Source: Asparagopsis taxiformis
Lineage: Eukaryota; Rhodophyta; Florideophyceae; Bonnemaisoniales; Bonnemaisoniaceae
DNA: 64,000 nt
Assembly (NCBI GenBank): GCA_030407315.1
Contig: JALQPE010001976.1
Span: 1-64,000, forward strand
Reading direction: 5' to 3'
Below are positions 21,293 through 32,700 of this stretch, piece by piece. Both the position numbers and the translations under genes were made by a program. A model generated the notes under the pieces. It had not been told where the DNA came from, made no database searches, and was given only the letters and a program-made list of their open reading frames with translations. Within the stretch, counting starts at the first letter, position 1; each line of letters opens with the position of its first letter.

Positions 21293-21544
21293 TGCAAAGA
21301 TTTGGACGCGTAGAGAAGTCCTTCAGGATAACAAAGATACCTTTTCTCTCCGACTACACGATCAAGAGATATTCCTCTCTCAAGGTGGTATTTGGCGGGA
21401 AACGATCTCCCTACACGTCTAAACGTGAAATATCAGTTATTGATACACCTTCCACGCGCTCCAATTGTATTCGGCCATCTGTCATTCCTCGACGAAGGAC
21501 TTCCCACACACAATTCCTTCGTTCCCAAAACCATCCCATTGCCA

Positions 21545-21745
21545 TGAATCATAGTACTCCACTTGTCACTGGAGCCAAAAAACTATACCGGGTATTATTT
21601 TCTACTTCATTGGCCAGGTGCCGGCTCCCCATTGGCCAGCAGACAGCCATCAGTCACAATACTCCACTTGTCACTGGAGCCAAAAAACTATACCGGGTAT
21701 TATTTTCCACTTCATTGGCCAGGTGCCGGCTCTCCATTGGATTAT
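21545..21745 (+). repeat. Two tandem 105- to 110-bp units in the D1 spacer
   Basis: Two near-identical units run from ACTCCACTTGTCACTGGAGC through ACTATACCGGGTATTATTTT to CATTGGCCAGGTGCCGGCTC. The same pair is present, reverse-complemented, in D2 at 60140-60335, so it belongs to the element. Each unit has an imperfect palindrome around ATACCGGGTAT. Confidence 0.85.
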
Positions 21746-21997
21746 GCGAACTCAACTTTGTGGAACTAGGAGTCCTGCAACTCGCGGCTCCATCTCTAGT
21801 ACCAATGGCGTCATACGTACGTAAGTGCGTACGCTCTTCGCAAAACATACTTTATTTGTGCGCATGGAACAAAACCCACTCTATTCTTCAAACGACATGT
21901 ACAAATTTTGTATAGCATTTGTTGGAAGACTTGATCAGGACTGCTGCTAAATGAATTACGAAAGTTTACTGATGTATTAACACTGTGCTGGAACACT

Positions 21998-23758
21998 CTA
22001 TGCTGAACGTGGTGGGTATCCATCTTCTCTAGTTAAGACGCTCACTTCACCACCAGAAAGAATATCACTATTGTGCTCTACAATGCCACTTTGTCTATCG
22101 TATGAACAAACTCCTGACTCGCAGTTATGTACGTGCAAAACTTCTCGGACCCCGTCGTTCATTTCAACGTGAACTATAGTATCATTCCCACCTTTCCGGT
22201 ACATACCGTCTCCAGTGCATGTCAAGGGAATGCAGACAGCATATGGAGTTTTCTGCTTCCATTTCTTTGCCTTCTTCTCCTCTCCTTGCCCTACCACAAT
22301 AAAAAAGGACAATGTGACGAAAAGGACACGTCTAGAACATGTGAATTCCTCCATGCTCGTCCTGCTATGGGCGGGTACTACTATACCAGCATCATACCAT
22401 CCATCTTTGCACACTGCTTGAATGATGCTTCCAGGTTCAGCACGCCCTAACCTCGATTCGCTCTCAGATCCCTCATGACTAGTGCGCACTCTTTGTGCAG
22501 CAGTGAGCCACCATAGTCGTTCACCATGTTGAGACCCGTTTACCTGTCTGGTTCTGAGAAAAGTTTCAGAAGCTTTACGTATCCTTGCCATCATGACGGT
22601 TTCTTCTGCCGGAACATTTTTCGCGTCTTCAACAGATTCCCCTCGCCACCGCGTGATTGGACAGTGGGTGCTCACCATAGTACTGCTCCTCTCTGATATG
22701 AGATGGAATACAGGACTTAAGAAGCATCTTTTTGCTGCCTCTTCTGTCGCATGTGGACTCTCCGAAATTCCTTTTCCTAGTGCAAAATACACGCGTCTGC
22801 AATCGGCAGACGTCCATTGTTTTGTATTGTGACCTACCGCACCCAGCGTGATGGCTATTCGTGCGAGCCAGTCATCGGCCATGATGAGCTCCATTGATGA
22901 CAGATGTTCATTCTTATGGTTCGAGTTTCGAACCCCTCTTTTAAGAGGCTGGTGCATTCTCTCGAATAAAAGCTCTTCCACATGTTTCGCAGCTCCAAAA
23001 GCTGGTAATGTATGTACGCAAACTTCTATCAACCGATGCAAGTTCGGTTTGTCCAGATGTTTCATTGCAATAGGATCCTTCTTGCATACCTCATGCAGTT
23101 CTTTCATATAGTCTGAAACAAGAGCTAGAATGTGGTCATGGCGTCCGCCATTCTCGGCCTCGAACCTCCTGGTTGACTCAAGTCCATCTATCCACCATGT
23201 TGGGATGAATCGAATGCTGGCAACAACCATTTGAAACTTTTTCAGCAAACGAAGAATACGTTCAAGTTTTTCATACCCGTCCCAAGAGTTCCCGATGACG
23301 ATACGAAATGCCGAATAAAATGCTTGGGGAGCTACAACGAGAACAGCGAATATATCGCTCATGTTCATCGATAATAGGTAGTTCTGCCCGAATACCTGAC
23401 TCTGACTACTCAAACAGAACATTCGGAGGGTATTCAGTAGAACTGTTTCCGCAACATTTCGAATTACAGGTGTTGCTGCAGTGATTGTCGCATTCATCAC
23501 ATCTTGAGCCAGTCCGGAGAGCAGATGGTCTGGGGCAACTACAGCAGAGCGATATGGATCGAATTGACAAGGAACAACTGGAACTCCTTCTTCGTTTGTA
23601 GGAACTCCTCTCCGCACACGATTAAGGGATTCACTCAAATTATGGAGTGCCTTATTCTCAATCGGATCTAGGCTTAGTCCAAGAACTTTGAGCTGATGTC
23701 GCGATGCGACTTCCCTCACAAGCTTGTTTCGGTGCATTCCTCGGGCATGCGTACTCAT
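21998..23758 (-). pseudogene. 3' part of the D1 CACTA transposase gene
   Basis: The frame encodes residues that continue exactly from the fragment at 52148-53080. That fragment ends in YTALLNSQ and this part begins MSTHARGMHRNK; the intact junction is seen in D2 at 58104-58145. It contains FAVLVVAPQAFYSAF, DKPNLHRLIEVCVHTLPAFG and EELLFERMHQPLKRG; the last probably holds the late acidic residue of the DDE triad, as in TNP2-type enzymes. A C-terminal 200 residues follow (SYDRQSGIVEH near the end). Element E is inserted immediately upstream (codon junction at 23759-23760), so the gene cannot make a full protein. It is otherwise undamaged and nearly identical to D2. Confidence 0.9.
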
Positions 23759-23760
23759 CT
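23759..23760. other. Left copy of the 2-bp target duplication (CT) of element E
   Basis: The empty site in D2 (reverse complement) reads TCATCTGACTG. In D1 the left flank ends TCATCT and the right flank begins CTGACTG, so CT is duplicated. The right copy is at 52148-52149. Confidence 0.85.
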
Positions 23761-23774
23761 CACTACGGTGTTGA
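23761..23774 (+). repeat. Left terminal inverted repeat of E
   Basis: CACTACGGTGTTGA, perfectly complementary to 52134-52147. Confidence 0.95.
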
Positions 23775-23782
23775 GAATGAAA

Positions 23783-24170
23783 ACAGACAGTAAATTTACT
23801 GTCTGAGACAGTAAAAATTACTGTCTGGCCAAGACAGTGCGCGGAGACAGTAAAATTTACTGTCTGGAAATTTCAGAATACTGCTGCAGCAGTAAACTGG
23901 CACGAAATCTGGACAGTACCAAAAACAGTAAAATTTACTGTCCAGAACAGTAAATTTTACTGTCCGGAAGTGTTGCCGCCAGACAGTATGTGCAGACAGT
24001 ACATTTTACTGTCTGAGACAATACATTGTACTGTATTACTGCACTGTCTGGGGAAATCTGTAGACAGTAGTGTAGATAGCAAATTGTATTGTCTGCGGGT
24101 AGTACCGTGCATTGTTTGACAACACTGTCTGGTGGAGTGGACTTAGAGGAAATATGGAGCATAGTGTTGG
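23783..24170 (+). repeat. Left subterminal repeats of E
   Basis: More than a dozen copies of GACAGTA or TACTGTC, often paired as palindromes such as ACAGTAAATTTACTGT, occur within 390 bp. They are the likely binding sites of a CACTA transposase. The density falls sharply after 24170. From 24171 to 24664 I see no gene and no further repeats. Confidence 0.85.
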
Positions 24171-24664
24171 TGTGAAGGTAAATATTGGAATGGTGTGTGG
24201 TATACGACTATATTAATTGTGATGGTGCTTTACAGATAGTTGGGTGCGGGGAAGCTAGATGCTGAATAGGAAGTTGTAGAAAGGAAGATTGGAGAACAGA
24301 ACATATCTGGTTTGTCTCACCGTAAGGAGAGAATGTACAGAGTAGCTATAATATGTTGAGTTTAGCATTTCAAATTATACCTATCTATCTTTGCATTGAA
24401 GTGTCTAGTAGGAGACGTCAGTCTGGTAGCGAGGTGTGGTATGCACAGGACGTGGGTGGTGGCAAAGGAAAGAATACGCACCATCCACCACTAAATTATG
24501 AAAAATAAACGTTACGGAGCACTGGGAAGCATTATTATTATGTAGAGTAGACCAGGATGGATGCATCCACTGAAATGATATTTGCTACAACACTGCTGTA
24601 CTAAGCGTGACATCCTTCCTTCAAAGCAATTCTCCTTTTAGCAAACTCCAATTGCAAGGTCAAG

Positions 24665-26191
24665 ATGAATCCCGAAACCTCCGTAAGCATCGCCGCATTT
24701 TCCGAAATAACGCGTGAGGGCTTTCGAACATCACTGCAGAGTTGAAAGCCCTGAGTGATAAAATGGATGCCGTCGAGAAGAGCACCATTCAATTACGCGA
24801 GACTCTCGGAAATGTCGCCAAGACTGTCTCCATGCTAAACACCGATATGCAGGAGGTCAAGAGCATCGTCGATGGGCTTCTGAGCCAGGGACAAGGACAT
24901 CCGAAGAAGATCGCCTCCGAGAAGGACAGGGAACGTCTCCGCATTGCGCAGGACGCGGAGAAATCGTTCACGTTCGAAATGGTGTGTGCTGTGCTGTGTG
25001 CTGTTGTTCCAACGTACACGAAGGCAATGGTGGATAAGAGGGATAGGCATTTCAACGGATGCCAGCTAATCAATACGCTGATGTTCGCCAGGCAGAGCAA
25101 TGAGCGAAAGGATGTGTTTCAATAGGACGCTTGCCGGCCGGAACCACATTGAATTGCGCTGCCAAGTTGTGACCTCTTTAATCAAGAATACGTGTCAAAA
25201 CAATTCTTTCAGAGAGGGAGGAGACCGTTCCAGCTCCAATGGAACGTCGGAAGGTATCGAACGGTGGAGGGCGCGGGGGTATGTGACTACCGGGACCATT
25301 GAGGAGACAATTCGCGGAACGGACTCTGCTCGCATGGATGGAATGCATGGGACGTCCGAGGGAAGTGATGGGGCCGCTCGAAAGCAGAAGCGAAGAAAGG
25401 TTGGAGACAATGGGCCGTTGCACAGAAAGGAGGTAGGCATCACTGTGACGAAATCGGCACTCACAGCAGTGACCGGGTTTATGAACAAGTCCAGAGATCA
25501 TGTGCGAAACCGGTTCATCCGAGATCTTGGATTCTTTCTATACAGTGGGTTTCAAGGTTCAGTCCGAATGGAGCATCATTTGCACGACGGTGGGCTGGAC
25601 ATTGAGTCAGTTCCAAGTCTGTACTCGGCGCAGAGGAAAATGAATGCAGCGGAGCGTGCAGCAATGGATGACAAGAATATGAAGATTCTTCGCGACTTCA
25701 TTGCAGTGCGAAAAGAAATGCTATTCAAAGTCGAGTACGAAGTTCAAATAATTGGAGAACCGGACAAGAGGTTTTTGACTAGGAGGATCAATTTAGTAGA
25801 GGTTGCACTGAACTTTGCAGTCGCCTACACGCAATGTTCTGATAAGAACATGTTCCTGCGACGTTCAGAATACTCCTTGCAATTCATCTACATACTTGCA
25901 TACGGGTTCCGAACGATTTTGAAATTTCAAAGTGGAACAGAGGTGGAAGGAGCGCAAATCCGGGAAATCAATGAAGCAGTGAAACTGCTTCTTCCCGGGG
26001 AGCGGGTGAGTAGTCGGTTCATGAATGAGGAGGTTTTGACTATATCGCGTGATAGATATGAAGAACTGAATGTAGACGATGGGGGGGAATCAGTGCTGGA
26101 GGAGAGCTTCAGGTCTATGGAAGAGGACGGAGGAGATGCAGAATATGTGAAGGTATTCGTCGATGATGAAATCGAGAATGAAGGGGAGTAG
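24665..26191 (+). pseudogene. Coiled-coil accessory protein of element E, frame-disrupted
   Basis: A start ATG at 24665 gives MNPETSVSIAAFSEITREG and stops at 24745. The neighbouring frame continues ELKALSDKMDAVEKS through a heptad-like coiled coil to 25125. The first frame resumes from about 25100 to 26191, with KQKRRKVGD, NKSRDHVRNRFIRDLGFF and FAVAYTQCSDKN. The frames are therefore 2, 1, 2, which could be two one-base indels or an unrecognised intron near 25100. I know no family for it. The layout (N-terminal coil, basic patch, conserved helical C-terminus) and a weak motif match resemble the gene at 7065-9348, so both may be the accessory second protein often paired with CACTA transposases. 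Confidence 0.55.
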
Positions 26192-27038
26192 TATCGGATG
26201 AAACCAGTTTCGGTGTAGTAGACGAAGAATGAAGAAATAAAATTTCTGTTGAGTTGAATTTTGTAATAGATGGAAGTAGATAGATGCGAGACATCAGGAA
26301 ACCAGTCAGACGATAGTGTCAAGTCGAAGGAAAAGCGCAGAGACAGGTAGTGGAATAGTCGAAGTAAGAAGGGGCGAGGGTATCCGTCTTTACTAGAAAT
26401 TGATGGCCACAGGAGCTCTAGAATGGAATACCCAGGAACAGGATAACTACGGATAGGTGTGCTTTATCATTTTTGCTCCGGACTGCAGGTGGCAGGTGGA
26501 GGAGAGGGTGGGTGGGTAGTGTCTGAATCCGCATTGAAGCCAAGACGAGAGATAGCCTCATAGCCAATGTCTTCAAGCTCCTGGCATATAGTAGTACCAC
26601 TGAAAATACAGCAAGGTAAGCGTAGATGTAGTGTACCAAACGTCTCTGCGGTTGATAGAGGCTGGAAAGTGCTGTAACAAGCTCGGCGCTGAATACGTCT
26701 CCACAGTAACGAAAACGTTGCTCCATAAGTAACAGTAGCCTTATCACGTAGGTGGAAAGAGTCCACGATTGGACTACAAAGATACGCTTAGAGATGTTAC
26801 GGGGCCCAATAAATTGCATGGAAAAATATTTTGAGTATTACTTTAGTATTACATTGATTATTGAGCTAACAGTCGATGTAGTTATCTTGTAAAGGTTCGG
26901 ACAGGGGTGGAAAGGAAACAGCCACCGAAGTGCTACCACTCGCTGACACTTTGTTTAAACAACCAACTTCTGCTTTGCGCCACCCTGGTCAAGCAGCAAC
27001 CAACTATCCCTTTCTTATAAACTCTACCTTTGTTCGCC
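26192..27038 (-). other. Spacer with a possible short reverse-strand frame
   Basis: At 26467-26766 (-) an open frame of 99 residues contains CQELEDIGYEAISRLGFNAD, which looks protein-like. It has no homologue that I recognise and no neighbours that support it. It could be the tail of a lost convergent gene, matching the convergent pair at 7.1-12.5 kb. The rest of the spacer is empty; the ParB-like start context TTCGCCATGG begins at 27033. Confidence 0.3.
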
Positions 27039-27446
27039 ATGGAAGGAACGTTCCACAATCACGGTGAAAAGCACGACGGATGGGTGTTCATCGACCCCAA
27101 TCAAGTCAGCAAATTCGTATCGATTCGCGATGTTGATGCAAGTCATGTGGAAGCGCTCATGGAGAGCATTCGCAACAGCGGTTATGACACAGCTCATCCC
27201 GTGACTGGCAGGTTTCGAGAAGGCGTTCTGGAGATATTGGATGGAGCGCACCGCTGCATGGCAATTGTACGTGGAATGAAGAAGGGCGTCTTTCCTCCTG
27301 GCGTTACGATTCCTATGCGAGAAGAGTCTATCGTGGCGGACACCAACAGCAGTACTGCTGTTGTGCTGGACCGTGTGAGAGCGACGACATCCAACGACAT
27401 TGCAGGCCTGCAAAGGCGCATGATGTTTCCCAGTAAGAAAAGTTGA
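27039..27446 (+). CDS. Small solo ParB-like domain protein
   Basis: ATG at 27039 in a good eukaryotic start context (GCCATGG), 135 residues. It reads VSIRDVDASHVEALMESIRNSG, with the spacing of the N-terminal helix-strand of ParB/Srx-like domains, then FREGVLEILDGAHRCMAIVRG, in which DGAHR is the family signature (DGxHR). The sequence ends shortly afterwards (RMMFPSKKS) and lacks the central region, linker and oxygenase-like domain of the larger ParB-like proteins at 17.8, 41.5 and 60.6 kb. It is either a stand-alone regulator or a 3'-truncated copy. Eukaryotic ParB-like domains include sulfiredoxin, but the surrounding family here is clearly the transposon type. It is transcribed away from the accessory gene and towards the captured-gene region. 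Confidence 0.6.
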   Translation: MEGTFHNHGEKHDGWVFIDPNQVSKFVSIRDVDASHVEALMESIRNSGYDTAHPVTGRFREGVLEILDGAHRCMAIVRGMKKGVFPPGVTIPMREESIVADTNSSTAVVLDRVRATTSNDIAGLQRRMMFPSKKS

Positions 27447-28913
27447 CGATCCGCTGACCTCCTGCAGATGTACGCTTTTTGATGTACGCATGACATTCGA
27501 AAGGGTGACTTTCAATGTACTCTGGATATCTGCATAGCGATGTCTGCATGATGTACTACTGATTTACGAAGGATGCCAGACAATGATCAAGTTTGTTTGT
27601 GGGAAGATATGGGAAAATCTGGGTTCCTTATTTTTCAAAGTGCTTATGAATTTTGCGTAATTTATACACGAGACGGTAAGAGAAGATAAGTATCGTCCAC
27701 AATTAGTGGCAGCAAACCATGCGAACACGCAATCTCGAATATGGAGATTGATTCAATATTCAGAGCCAGTTTGCACGTCTTTGTCGTCGCCAGCAAGGCA
27801 CTTCAGGTTCGATGGCAAAGGATAGCTACGCATCATTAATATCATCATTAAATTTTACCTACACTCACTTTACGAGCACATCGATTACGTACACCGTTCA
27901 AATCACGCGAAACTCCGGCGTTGACTTGAATGAACGCCAGCGCTCAGGCTTGGCCCAGTTACTAGAAATGAAACAAGTATGGGTAGCATCGGCACATACC
28001 AGGGTTAGTATGGTTTACCGGTGCACGCAACGGGCAAGATGAACACATGGGTGGTACCCTTTCTGCGTGCGTATAGACATCAAAATTCCACTATCATGGT
28101 GCTCAATGACGACGCGTGACATTATTTCCACGACCTAGATGTAATGGGATTACTAGGTAGAATGCGGAAAGAGGAGGGGATGAAGAATGGAGGTTGAAGA
28201 ACATCGTCTATGGAAATTGAACAGCGAAGGGGCCGCTAGAAACGAGTGACTAGCTTCAGGACGAGTCTAGATGGAGTTTGCTTTGGAATGCTGGCGACTC
28301 TTCGTAGAGAAGTTGAAGATATGTACATTGTTGAGCGAAGAAACAATCAATAATTACTATCCTTGCGCAGCTCGACTGTACCGTCCACTTTTTCAATACG
28401 ATAGAGAAACTGATGAAGGCGTCATTTCGCACCACATGCTCCCTCATATACTTATCGTTCTCCGTCCCCTTCAGCTTCTACAATTCTTCTTCCGCCTCCG
28501 TGCCCCCTCTCACGGTTTCCATTCTTTCATCTCCACCATCCCCTCCACTTGTCTGCAGACATGCTCGATACCCGCCCGGCAGCCGACCATGCCACCTCCG
28601 TACTCCCTCCCTCCCCTCTGCCATTCCCACAAACACATCGTGGACAAGATCATGTAGTCGTGCCCCATTCACCAGTCCCCCCCTCATCTTCTTCTAGCCA
28701 TACCACACTGTGCCTCGAAAACATACGCACCACTGACAATACATCATCCACACCCCACAGCTTCTCAATCGCCCCCAGTGGAAGACACATCTTCTTCTAC
28801 ACAACGCAAAACGACTGAAACATCTCTCCCACTCTCATCCTCTGCCCCTCCTACACTCTCTCCAGACACACTAAGCTCGACTGTATAGCTACATCCAACC
28901 CCCGATGTCTACT
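27447..28913. other. Spacer of 1.47 kb with no supported gene
   Basis: The Pro/Ser/Thr-rich short frames at 28400-28820 overlap in several frames and show composition bias only. No repeat family from elsewhere in the window was seen here. Confidence 0.5.
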
Positions 28914-29764
28914 CTAGCTTTCTGCCCCCGACAGCTGTACACTGCTCCGCCTGAGGCTCTCCTCGTATTGATCAATGGCATTCGGTCCACACACATCTCG
29001 GAGTCGACCAAACACCTCTTGCGTCCCAGACCCAGCAACACTCTGTGCCAGTGGCAGTCCCACACATACCTCAATGATGCCCTCAAGTGCATCACGGTTG
29101 GCGGATGACCACGACACCACCTTGTTACTCTTGATCCTAGCGTACTTGCATAGAATCTCAGTACATGCTTCCCTTCGCAAATCTTCAGGACTCACTGCAA
29201 TTGGCACACCATGCGTCGGTACTCTCCTAATCGCCTCATTCCCCGTCGAAGTCAGCACTTCGAAACTTCCTCCCTCATCAATCTCTTGCACACCTTTACA
29301 GGCGGTATCCACCAACGTGTGCACAACGGGATCGAGATCCCACACGTCGTCGAAGATGAGGAGGAAGCGCTTCGCCGCTAGTAGGTCGAAAAGCTTTTCG
29401 AAAATGATGGATCCATCATGTTCACACGCGTATTGTCTTTTGCAGCGAGATGAGTGATTTTGTCGAGGAAATCTGGGAACGCATCGGAGACAATCTCCGA
29501 AAGCTAGTCGAATAGCCTCTGCACTTTGGCGTTGTGGCCCAGTTCAATGTAACACACGCCGTCTGGGAAGTTTTGCCAAACATCTGCGCGTCTGCCGAGG
29601 GCGCGCAAGATAGTGGTTTTGCCTGCGCCTCCGACGACGACAAGTGCTATAGCGGTTTTGTTTGGGTCGTTGGACAGAATGGAGAGCTTGGCCTTGCTTT
29701 CTGGAGTGCGGGAGTTTCGGGAAAAGTCGAGTACAATCTGGGAGTTTCGGGGGACGTGGAAAAC
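28914..29764 (-). pseudogene. NB-ARC (STAND NTPase) gene fragment
   Basis: Reading leftwards: VPRNSQIVLDFSRNSRTPES, then the P-loop VVVGGAGKTTILRALG (about 29613-29635), then GVCYIELGHN, then an in-frame stop after VQRLFD (about 29510). It continues LSEIVSDAFPDFLDKITHLA and shifts frame near 29410-29420. The next frame gives FEKLFDLLAAKRFLLIFDDVWDL (the hydrophobic-DD kinase-2/Walker B motif), FEVLTSTGNEAI (RNBS-B-like) and EVCVGLPLAQSVAG (the GLPL motif). These are the NB-ARC motifs in canonical order, so the identity is secure, but a stop and a frameshift break it and no repeat sensor domain follows. The open frame extends upstream to 30154, where it overlaps the opposite-strand tubulin cofactor D relic; that extension is probably not part of the gene. 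It looks like a host gene fragment captured by element E. Confidence 0.8.
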
Positions 29765-30004
29765 GGAGGGCTGCAGGGTGTGCAGGGAATGTGACGGCTG
29801 GACGGAAGATGGTGCAGGAGTCGAATGGGGAGGCAGATGAGAGGGCTGGGACACTGGATGGGGTGAGGAATACTGAGCGATGGGGGAGGTGCTGCAGTGG
29901 AGGGAACGGGACTTGTGGTATGAGGTGGGGCGCTGGATGGCTCGGAGGAGGAGGGATTCGGGGTGGGGCTGAGCGGTTGACTCGGAAATTTTGCATGACG
30001 ATGC

Positions 30005-32700
30005 ATGTGGGCATTGTCCGAACGTGGAAAAATCTCTGAAGCTGCTGCACGGTTGCTTGCTCGTGTGCTCTCCCGGCATGATATGCATCATCATCGAAAC
30101 AATATTCTCAACTGGTCCGTTGACGAAGCCCTGACATCCTCTGCGACACAACAACTACGAACAAGTCTGTTGTACTTTCTCGGTGCCTCGTTCAAACACG
30201 CGCAACGTTCAGATTTGCGCGATGTTGTACCGCAACTTCTCTTTCCAATCCAACAGTTGTCTAGCGAAATGGATCAATATTCAGAGACTGCCACCTCCAC
30301 CAGTGATGCGCATCTTGCGGTCAAACTTGTGCAGCGTGTCGCACTTGTGTTACTTCCACCGGGTGTGGTATCTTGGCGTTACTCGCGTGGAACACGCGTT
30401 TTCTTCGCACCTTCAATGCAGGTGACACATCCAGAACGTTCGGAGACACCACATAATTCAAAAGTACAGGCAGTGGAAGATCCAGATGATGAAATCGATG
30501 AGCAAACTGCCGAGTACCTCGAAATCATCATCGACATTTTACTCACCGGACTACAACATCGTGATACAGTAGTGCGATGGTCGGCCGTAAATGGCATCGG
30601 GCGAGTCTCAGCTCGTCTACCGCAGGATCTTGCACAAGACGTCACCGACTCCATCATAGAACTTGTTGCGAATCCTTCAGCGGCTCGAGCCGATGCAGGC
30701 TGGCAAGGTGCCTGCCATGCAATTGCTGAACTGGCTCGCCGCGGTCTAATTCTGCCGGCGACACGTCAGTTTTCGTCTATATTCTCCGTCATTCGCAAAG
30801 CGGCCGTTTTTGACGTCCGGCGTGGCGCAAATTCAGTTGGTGCGCATGTACGCGATGCTGCCTGTTATGTTTTTTGGGCTGTCGCGCGAGCTTATGCAAG
30901 TGAGGATGTTGCAGCATATGCTGATATTATCACAAATTTTATGCTGCCTGTGGCGCTTCTTGATCGAGAAGTGAACTGTCGTAGAGCGGCTGCTGCTGCG
31001 TTGCAAGAGTGTGTCGGGTGTCTATCGACAGATCTGTTCAGAGAAGGTATCAGGCTAATCACAGTTGCGCATTATTCTCTCGGCGACCGAAACCGCGCAT
31101 ATCACAGTTTAGCTCCTGAAGTTGCTGGCTTACCTGATGGGATTTACTTCACATGCATCGTTGACGAGGTTTGGATGAGAAAGCTTGTGCATTGGGACAT
31201 TACCATCCGAACACTTGCAGCAAAGGCTCTTGCCGCTCTGGTCGCAGTTGATAAGGAAAATGTTATTGCTAGCAGGGTACTGCCAGAGCTACTGGACATA
31301 GCCACTCGAAGGGGTGACCCGGTTATCCGTCATGGCGCTACACGTGGTATTGCAGAAATTGTCAAGGTGGTACATACTGGTGGTCTCAAAACACATGGAG
31401 CGGCGATCATTGAAATACCGGTACGTTGCGTTTGATTGGTTGTTTTCAATAAGCGATGAAAAAGAAAACTTGTAGCTGACCAGTCGATCATATTTTTCGC
31501 ACACACAGGAGCGTCTGAAGAATGGCAACTTTTTCAAAGGGCGAGCGGGAGATGAACTGCGGATGGCGTGTTGCTATCTTTTGGAAAGTGTGGCGACTGG
31601 AGCTAGTGAATTGTTGCTCAAATTGGCGAACGGGAGAAAGAGTGCTGAGCTGGGCTTGGGAATATTCTCGGTTGTGGTAAGGAGAACATGGATGGTGCAG
31701 CGAGCAGAGCTTATACAGCCATTTGCACAAGAGTAATTGCGAATGATGTTGAGTGGCACACTGCAGTAACGAAGCGGATTCTGGACGGGCTAAGTAAAAT
31801 AGTAAATTGCTTGAGCACCAGTGTGGGTTCGCACTGGTGGCCGGAACTTGTGCGGAATCGGAGATTTCAGAGCAAGTTGTTGATGTATTGGCCAGACAAG
31901 TATGGGAAAACAAGGATGCTGCGGTGAGACGCTACGCGGCGACATCGCTTGGCAGGGTACCGGTGGGTGTGATGTATGAAAAGTTTGTAGAGATTGTTGA
32001 TGCACTTGTATGTGGGATGGGCGACTATGGCACGGACGAACGGGGTGACGTGGGGTCATGGGTGAGAGAGGCCAGCATGCCAGCTTCGACAGATTTGGTG
32101 GAAAGCATGTGTAACTGTGATGCAAGAGGAATTGATTTGGAGAGTACAGAGGCGTTGATACGCATTTCGCGAGGCATTGTTAAGCAATGCTGTGGAAGAA
32201 TCGATCGCACGAGAGGCATTGCGGGCCAGGTACTTGCGTCATTTTGCAAATTGTTTACAAAGCGCGAGGGGTTGGAAACAATTAGGACGGTGTGCAACGA
32301 ACTGGAGCGCGTTTTCCGACTGGGCGCGCACGAGCAGTTGGAAGTAGTGGAATTTGTGGACTGCAATAGCGTATTTGGAGCGGCGACGGAGCAGTTGGAA
32401 AGTGAGGATTTTGGGGCGTGTGTGATGCATGGGTTTGTATCTTCTGGCGGTGGAATGGGACATCAATGGAGGAGCGCGCTCAATGTGCTAGGGCAGTATA
32501 TGCGCGATGCGAATGTGGAATCGAGGAACAGTGCTGTACTGGGAATCGCTGGAATAGTCGAGGACGGGGACCAATGACGGAGGTTGGCGGGGCTGCACGT
32601 GATCGAGGAATTGGCGATAAGAGAGGCACCGTGGCAAGTTGATGCTGAAGTGAAGGCTGTGAGCTCGGCGGAGCTGATTGGCAACAGCGCAGGACATTAG
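30005..32700 (+). pseudogene. TBCD: 5'-truncated tubulin-specific chaperone D (TBCD) relic
   Basis: TBCD is a HEAT-repeat chaperone that assembles alpha/beta-tubulin. The frame 30005-31420 has family landmarks: VKLVQRVALVLLPPGVVSWR, DTVVRWSAVNGIGRVSARLP, WQGACHAIAELARRGLILP, RRGANSVGAHVRDAACYVFW and LLDREVNCRRAAAAALQE. An intron (31421-31508) precedes ERLKNGNFFKGRAGDELRMA. Frame breaks follow (stop near 31736; the frame from 31807 reads LEHQCGFALVAGTC and RGDVGSWVREA), then a TGA at 32575 with coding-like sequence beyond it to 32700 (LAGLHVIEELAIREAPW). The first third of the protein is missing: an in-frame stop lies just before 30005 and the NB-ARC relic abuts. TBCD normally has about 1,100-1,200 residues. 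This is a decayed captured copy; the functional host gene should be elsewhere. Confidence 0.85.
31421..31508 (+). other. Spliceosomal intron (88 nt, phase 0) in the TBCD relic
   Basis: GTACGT at 31421 and a pyrimidine-containing end CACACAG at 31508. Removal joins codons exactly and restores TBCD-like sequence on both sides. A retained intron shows that this gene was captured as DNA and is not a processed (reverse-transcribed) copy. Confidence 0.75.

Noticed and set aside
22127..22450. Plus-strand ORF, repeated at 59431-59754 on the other strand
   Set aside because: It is the antisense shadow of the D1/D2 transposase C-terminus; it recurs only because the elements are near-identical.
28413..28820. 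Pro/Ser/Thr-rich ORFs in three frames
   Set aside because: Composition bias only; overlapping frames with no homology or start context.
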